Shown: positions 61,785-64,000 of the stretch, one piece after another | Layout of the letters: each line of letters begins with the position of its first letter | Position numbering within the stretch: the first letter of the stretch is position 1 | Origin: JAJXZP01 sp963787185 | GTDB taxonomy: Bacteria; Spirochaetota; Spirochaetia; Treponematales; Rectinemataceae | Direction: 5' to 3' | DNA length: 64,000 nucleotides | Assembly: GCA_963787185.1 (NCBI GenBank) | Contig: CAWBCC010000015.1 | Coordinates: 124,001 to 188,000 of the forward strand | Position numbers and translations under genes: made by a program | Notes under the pieces: generated by a model | The model's database searches: none | What the model was told of the DNA's origin: nothing | The model's input: the letters and a program-made list of their open reading frames with translations, nothing else

Positions 61785-62008
61785 GCATCGACCCGGAGAC
61801 TCACAATCTTCCATTCCTCCTCGACTTGGCCGCAGAACCTGTTCCATCCTTAGCCTCTTTAGATCAACTGGCATTGGATCTAAACGCTTTTTCAGTCGTC
61901 GTCCGCTATCCTTCCCACGTCGTCCTCGAAGAAGCCGATGCGAAAGACGCGTTGGGGGCCGTCGAGGATACGAAATGGAGCTGCTATGCCGACAGTGATG
62001 TTTATTAA
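61781..62008 (+). pseudogene. HEPN-domain protein, copy B, N-terminus missing
   Basis: A TTG overlapping the MNT stop opens a frame reading ETHNLPFLLDLAAEPVPSLA, LDQLALDLNAFSVVVRYPSH and ADAKDALGAVED. This is the C-terminal two-thirds of a HEPN fold; about 55 N-terminal residues are absent. The end overlaps the DUF4160 gene. Confidence 0.65.
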
Positions 62009-62240
62009 CGGTTGGAGATTCTTTTTCTATTCGAACGAAAACGATGAGCCGCCACATATCCATTGCAAAAACGGCGAGCGAGAGGCAAAATTCTGGTTGA
62101 TTCCCGACTCGTTCGATATTGAAGAAGCTTTCAGTTTCCAGCTTTCTCCGGCGGATCGCCGATTTTTACGCCAAACGATTTTTACCCACTTTGACTATAT
62201 TATTCATGAGTGGGAATCCTTTACGGGAGGAAAACGATGA
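61986..62240 (+). CDS. DUF4160 family protein
   Basis: 84 residues, ATG with GGAG 7 bp upstream. MPTVMFINGWRFFFYSNEND, EPPHIHCKNGEREAKFWL and FLRQTIFTHFDYIIHEW are the DUF4160 pattern with a conserved PPHIH. It is coupled to the DUF2442 gene by ATGA. Such pairs are common among toxin-antitoxin-like genes; the biochemical role is unknown. Base composition is less GC-rich than the neighbours, suggesting recent transfer. Confidence 0.85.
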   Translation: MPTVMFINGWRFFFYSNENDEPPHIHCKNGEREAKFWLIPDSFDIEEAFSFQLSPADRRFLRQTIFTHFDYIIHEWESFTGGKR

Positions 62241-62485
62241 TAGCGGCAACTTCCCGCCATACGGTAGACGGCCTGAGCTTCCAAGACGAAGTATTGATTA
62301 TTACCATCGATGGACAGACTTTACGTTTACCCCTTGGCCGCGTATCGCAACGGCTCATTAACGCGACGCCACACCAGAGGCAACGCTTTGAAATATCGGC
62401 TTCGGGTTACGGCATCCATTGGCCAGAGATTGACGAAGACTTATCCGTCGAAGGACTGTTGCGAACTTCGGAATCAGAAGATTGA
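62237..62485 (+). CDS. DUF2442 family protein
   Basis: 82 residues, overlapping DUF4160 as ATGA. VLIITIDGQTLRLPLGRVSQ, RLINATPHQRQRFEISASGY and GIHWPEIDEDLSVEGLL fit DUF2442. It is intact and probably forms a unit with the DUF4160 protein. Function unknown. Confidence 0.85.
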   Translation: MIAATSRHTVDGLSFQDEVLIITIDGQTLRLPLGRVSQRLINATPHQRQRFEISASGYGIHWPEIDEDLSVEGLLRTSESED

Positions 62486-62554
62486 GCGACGCCCGCCACA
62501 CCTGCAGCCTCACGAGGTGGCCCTTAAAGGAGTCGATCGTGAAAAGTGGTCGTT

Positions 62555-62740
62555 GGTTGTCTTCGCGTTCACAGTCCTCGAGGTATAGGTATCGACGATA
62601 TCCCGGAATGAAGACTTCAGCTCTTTGACCGAGGCCCCGCGAAACTACATAATGACGTTCGCGTTGAGCAGCGTGCCGTAAAATACCTCTGCCTCGTCGT
62701 CGTAGTCCGTCCCCCCGAGAAAGCCCTTATATGAAAGCAT
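62555..62740 (-). pseudogene. hicB 5' fragment, module copy C
   Basis: Matches the first half of the intact hicB (MLSYKGFLGGTDYDDEAEVF). A TAG replaces a Ser codon after NVIM (62645-62647), and the reading is lost again after DTY. hicA is deleted in this copy. Confidence 0.8.
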
Positions 62741-62820
62741 TCCCATAGACTAATGATGGGAATTGATGACGGCATAGTCAAGTATTGCCGACGGCGCCGA
62801 TAGACCCTTCCACAGTGCCC

Positions 62821-62849
62821 TTGCCGGGGCGGGGGACCGATCGTACAAT
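62821..62849 (+). promoter_or_regulatory. Promoter of the intact WYL gene
   Basis: TTGCCG (62821-62826), 17 bp, TACAAT (62844-62849), 41 bp before the ATG. The same block precedes copy B and a degraded form precedes copy A. Confidence 0.6.
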
Positions 62850-62890
62850 AAGAGATAACGAATAAGCCCCCAGCACAAAAGGTCGAGTTC

Positions 62891-63856
62891 ATGAGTCAGT
62901 TCGAGCGCATCGCCTGTATCGACAGACTCCTCCGCGAGCAGGGCTCGGTCAGGACCGCCGAGGTCGCCGAGCGATTCGAAGTCTCAGGCCGCCAGGTCAA
63001 GCGCGACATAGAGTACCTCCGCGACCGGCTCGACGCTCCCATCGCCTACAGCCGCACCCGGCGCGCATACCGTTACGAACGGCCCTTCGACGAGCTCCGC
63101 TTCGCCGACGAAAAGCTCCTCTTATTCTACGTCCTCGCCCGCAGCCTCGCGGCGAACGAGCACTACGTGCCCATCGTGTCGGCCGAGCTACTGGCGAACC
63201 TCGAGTCCCACCTCGCCCGCGACTACCGCCCGGTGTCCGAGCGCATCAGCTACGAGCTCTCGCTGGCCGAGCCATTATCTATGGAAGATTTCACCACGGT
63301 CTGCCAGGCCATGCTCTTGGGGCGGCGTCTCGACCTCGTCTACGTAAATGCGAAGGCCGAACGCAGCGAGCGGAGCGTCGAACCGGAGCGGCTCGTCAAC
63401 TACGCGGGTCGCTGGTACCTCGTGGCCTGGGACCTCCTGCGGGAAGACCTGCGCACCTTCCACCTCTCACGCGTCGAGAGGCTCTCCATCTCCAAAGAAA
63501 AGATCACCTCCCCTCCCCCGCCCGGGCGCGACGCCTCCTCGATCGAGGTCTTCCTCGCCGCGGGCTTCGGCATCTTCAAGGGATCGGCCACCACCGAGGC
63601 CACCATACGAATACGCGGGAGCGCGGCGGCCCTCGTGGCGCGGCAGAGCTGGCACCCGAAGCAGCGCGTGGAGCGGGGAATCGGCTGCGACGGGGAGCCC
63701 TACACGGACATAACCGTCCCCGTGGCGGATTGGACCGAGCTCTTGGGCAGGGTGCTGTCCTTCGGTTCGGCCGCGGAGGCACTCTCTCCGCCGGATTTCA
63801 GGGCGAGATGGAGGGAGGAGATCGGGATGATGGGGAAGAAGGCGGGGATATCGTAA
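62891..63856 (+). CDS. WYL-domain transcriptional regulator, intact copy
   Basis: 321 residues. The N-terminal winged helix (IACIDRLLREQGSVRTAEVAERF, VSGRQVKRDIEYLRDRL) resembles YafY/DeoR-type regulators. The WYL domain follows (GRRLDLVYVNAKAERSERSVEPERLVNYAGRWYLVAWD in overview), then a WCX-like C-terminal extension (ATIRIRGSAAALVARQSWHP, ADWTELLGRVLSFGSAAEAL). WYL proteins often sense nucleotides and control defence genes. It faces a broken hicB and, unlike the other copies, no MNT gene follows. Confidence 0.88.
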   Translation: MSQFERIACIDRLLREQGSVRTAEVAERFEVSGRQVKRDIEYLRDRLDAPIAYSRTRRAYRYERPFDELRFADEKLLLFYVLARSLAANEHYVPIVSAELLANLESHLARDYRPVSERISYELSLAEPLSMEDFTTVCQAMLLGRRLDLVYVNAKAERSERSVEPERLVNYAGRWYLVAWDLLREDLRTFHLSRVERLSISKEKITSPPPPGRDASSIEVFLAAGFGIFKGSATTEATIRIRGSAAALVARQSWHPKQRVERGIGCDGEPYTDITVPVADWTELLGRVLSFGSAAEALSPPDFRARWREEIGMMGKKAGIS

Positions 63857-63941
63857 GAGAAATCGATCGGAGGGACAGCGGGCGGCACGGGCTGCGAGTA
63901 GTATGAGGCCCTAGGCCCATTCCCGGAGGGGAGCGGAGAAG

Positions 63942-64000
63942 ATGACCGTGGCTCAGCGCGCGCGGATACAGAGGAAGATCGACCGCTACAAGAAGGCCCT
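63942..64000 (+). CDS. Start of an unidentified gene, cut by the window end
   Basis: ATG with GGAGAA 4 bp upstream. Only 19 complete codons are visible (MTVAQRARIQRKIDRYKKA), too few to name. The basic, helical start could be a helix-turn-helix or coiled-coil protein. Confidence 0.4.
   Translation, partial: MTVAQRARIQRKIDRYKKA

Overview
The window comes from a GC-rich, probably anaerobic and motile bacterium. A spirochaete-like host is my best inference: it has a DUF115 motility-associated factor, a methyl-accepting chemotaxis protein followed by cheW, a PASTA-tailed penicillin-binding protein, a LysM/M23 endopeptidase, a trans-2-enoyl reductase of the FabV type and a CBS-SpoIIE phosphatase. 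There is no rRNA, I recognised no tRNA, and no gene in the window names the taxon.

Bases 1-42038 are an orderly housekeeping chromosome. In order they hold: the 3' end of hypB; a CBS-SpoIIE phosphatase; an etfB-etfA-acyl-CoA dehydrogenase operon on the minus strand; the fatty-acid cluster fabH-fabF-fabZ-fabV followed by rsmE; an OmpR-type two-component pair; a minus-strand unit lepB-penicillin-binding protein-DUF115 facing a LysM/M23 gene across overlapping promoters; a sigma-70-family factor behind a good sigma-54 promoter; a YibQ-like deacetylase overlapping tsaD; MCP-cheW; an M29 aminopeptidase; lysS; a frameshifted mobA; a fused NuoE-NuoF subunit with a NuoG-type formate dehydrogenase alpha subunit; rsgA; gpsA and ndk; and a 1495-residue CoA-activase/dehydratase-like protein. 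HypB, MobA and formate dehydrogenase fit hydrogen/formate metabolism. ETF, the acyl-CoA dehydrogenase and the CoA-activase fit anaerobic acyl-CoA chemistry.

Bases 42035 to about 63900 look like an accessory and decaying region. They are packed with toxin-antitoxin loci: two VapBC-like pairs, a HicBA remnant, a Phd-PIN pair, MazE remnants, a working-looking HicAB, MNT and HEPN pieces, and a DUF4160-DUF2442 pair. Between them lie two TetR-controlled oxidoreductase clusters, a PaaK-like ligase, a racemase and its deleted second copy, GTP-PEPCK and ybjQ. There are many gene fragments: tetR, methyltransferases, SDR, MDR, WYL and hicB.

The most striking structure is a module repeated three times between 58.9 and 63.9 kb: minus-strand hicA-hicB facing a plus-strand WYL regulator, followed in two copies by an MNT nucleotidyltransferase and a HEPN remnant. 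Each copy has lost different parts. Several losses map to 4-10 bp direct repeats, and the same signature explains the 220-bp deletion in the second racemase copy. One MNT copy is split by about 120 bp carrying a perfect 28-bp palindrome and a second long hairpin. Other notable signals are a 2-bp slippage in a 15-bp tandem repeat that truncates mobA, structured intergenic repeats, and several genes whose -10 box lies 6-7 bp before the start codon, suggesting leaderless mRNAs.
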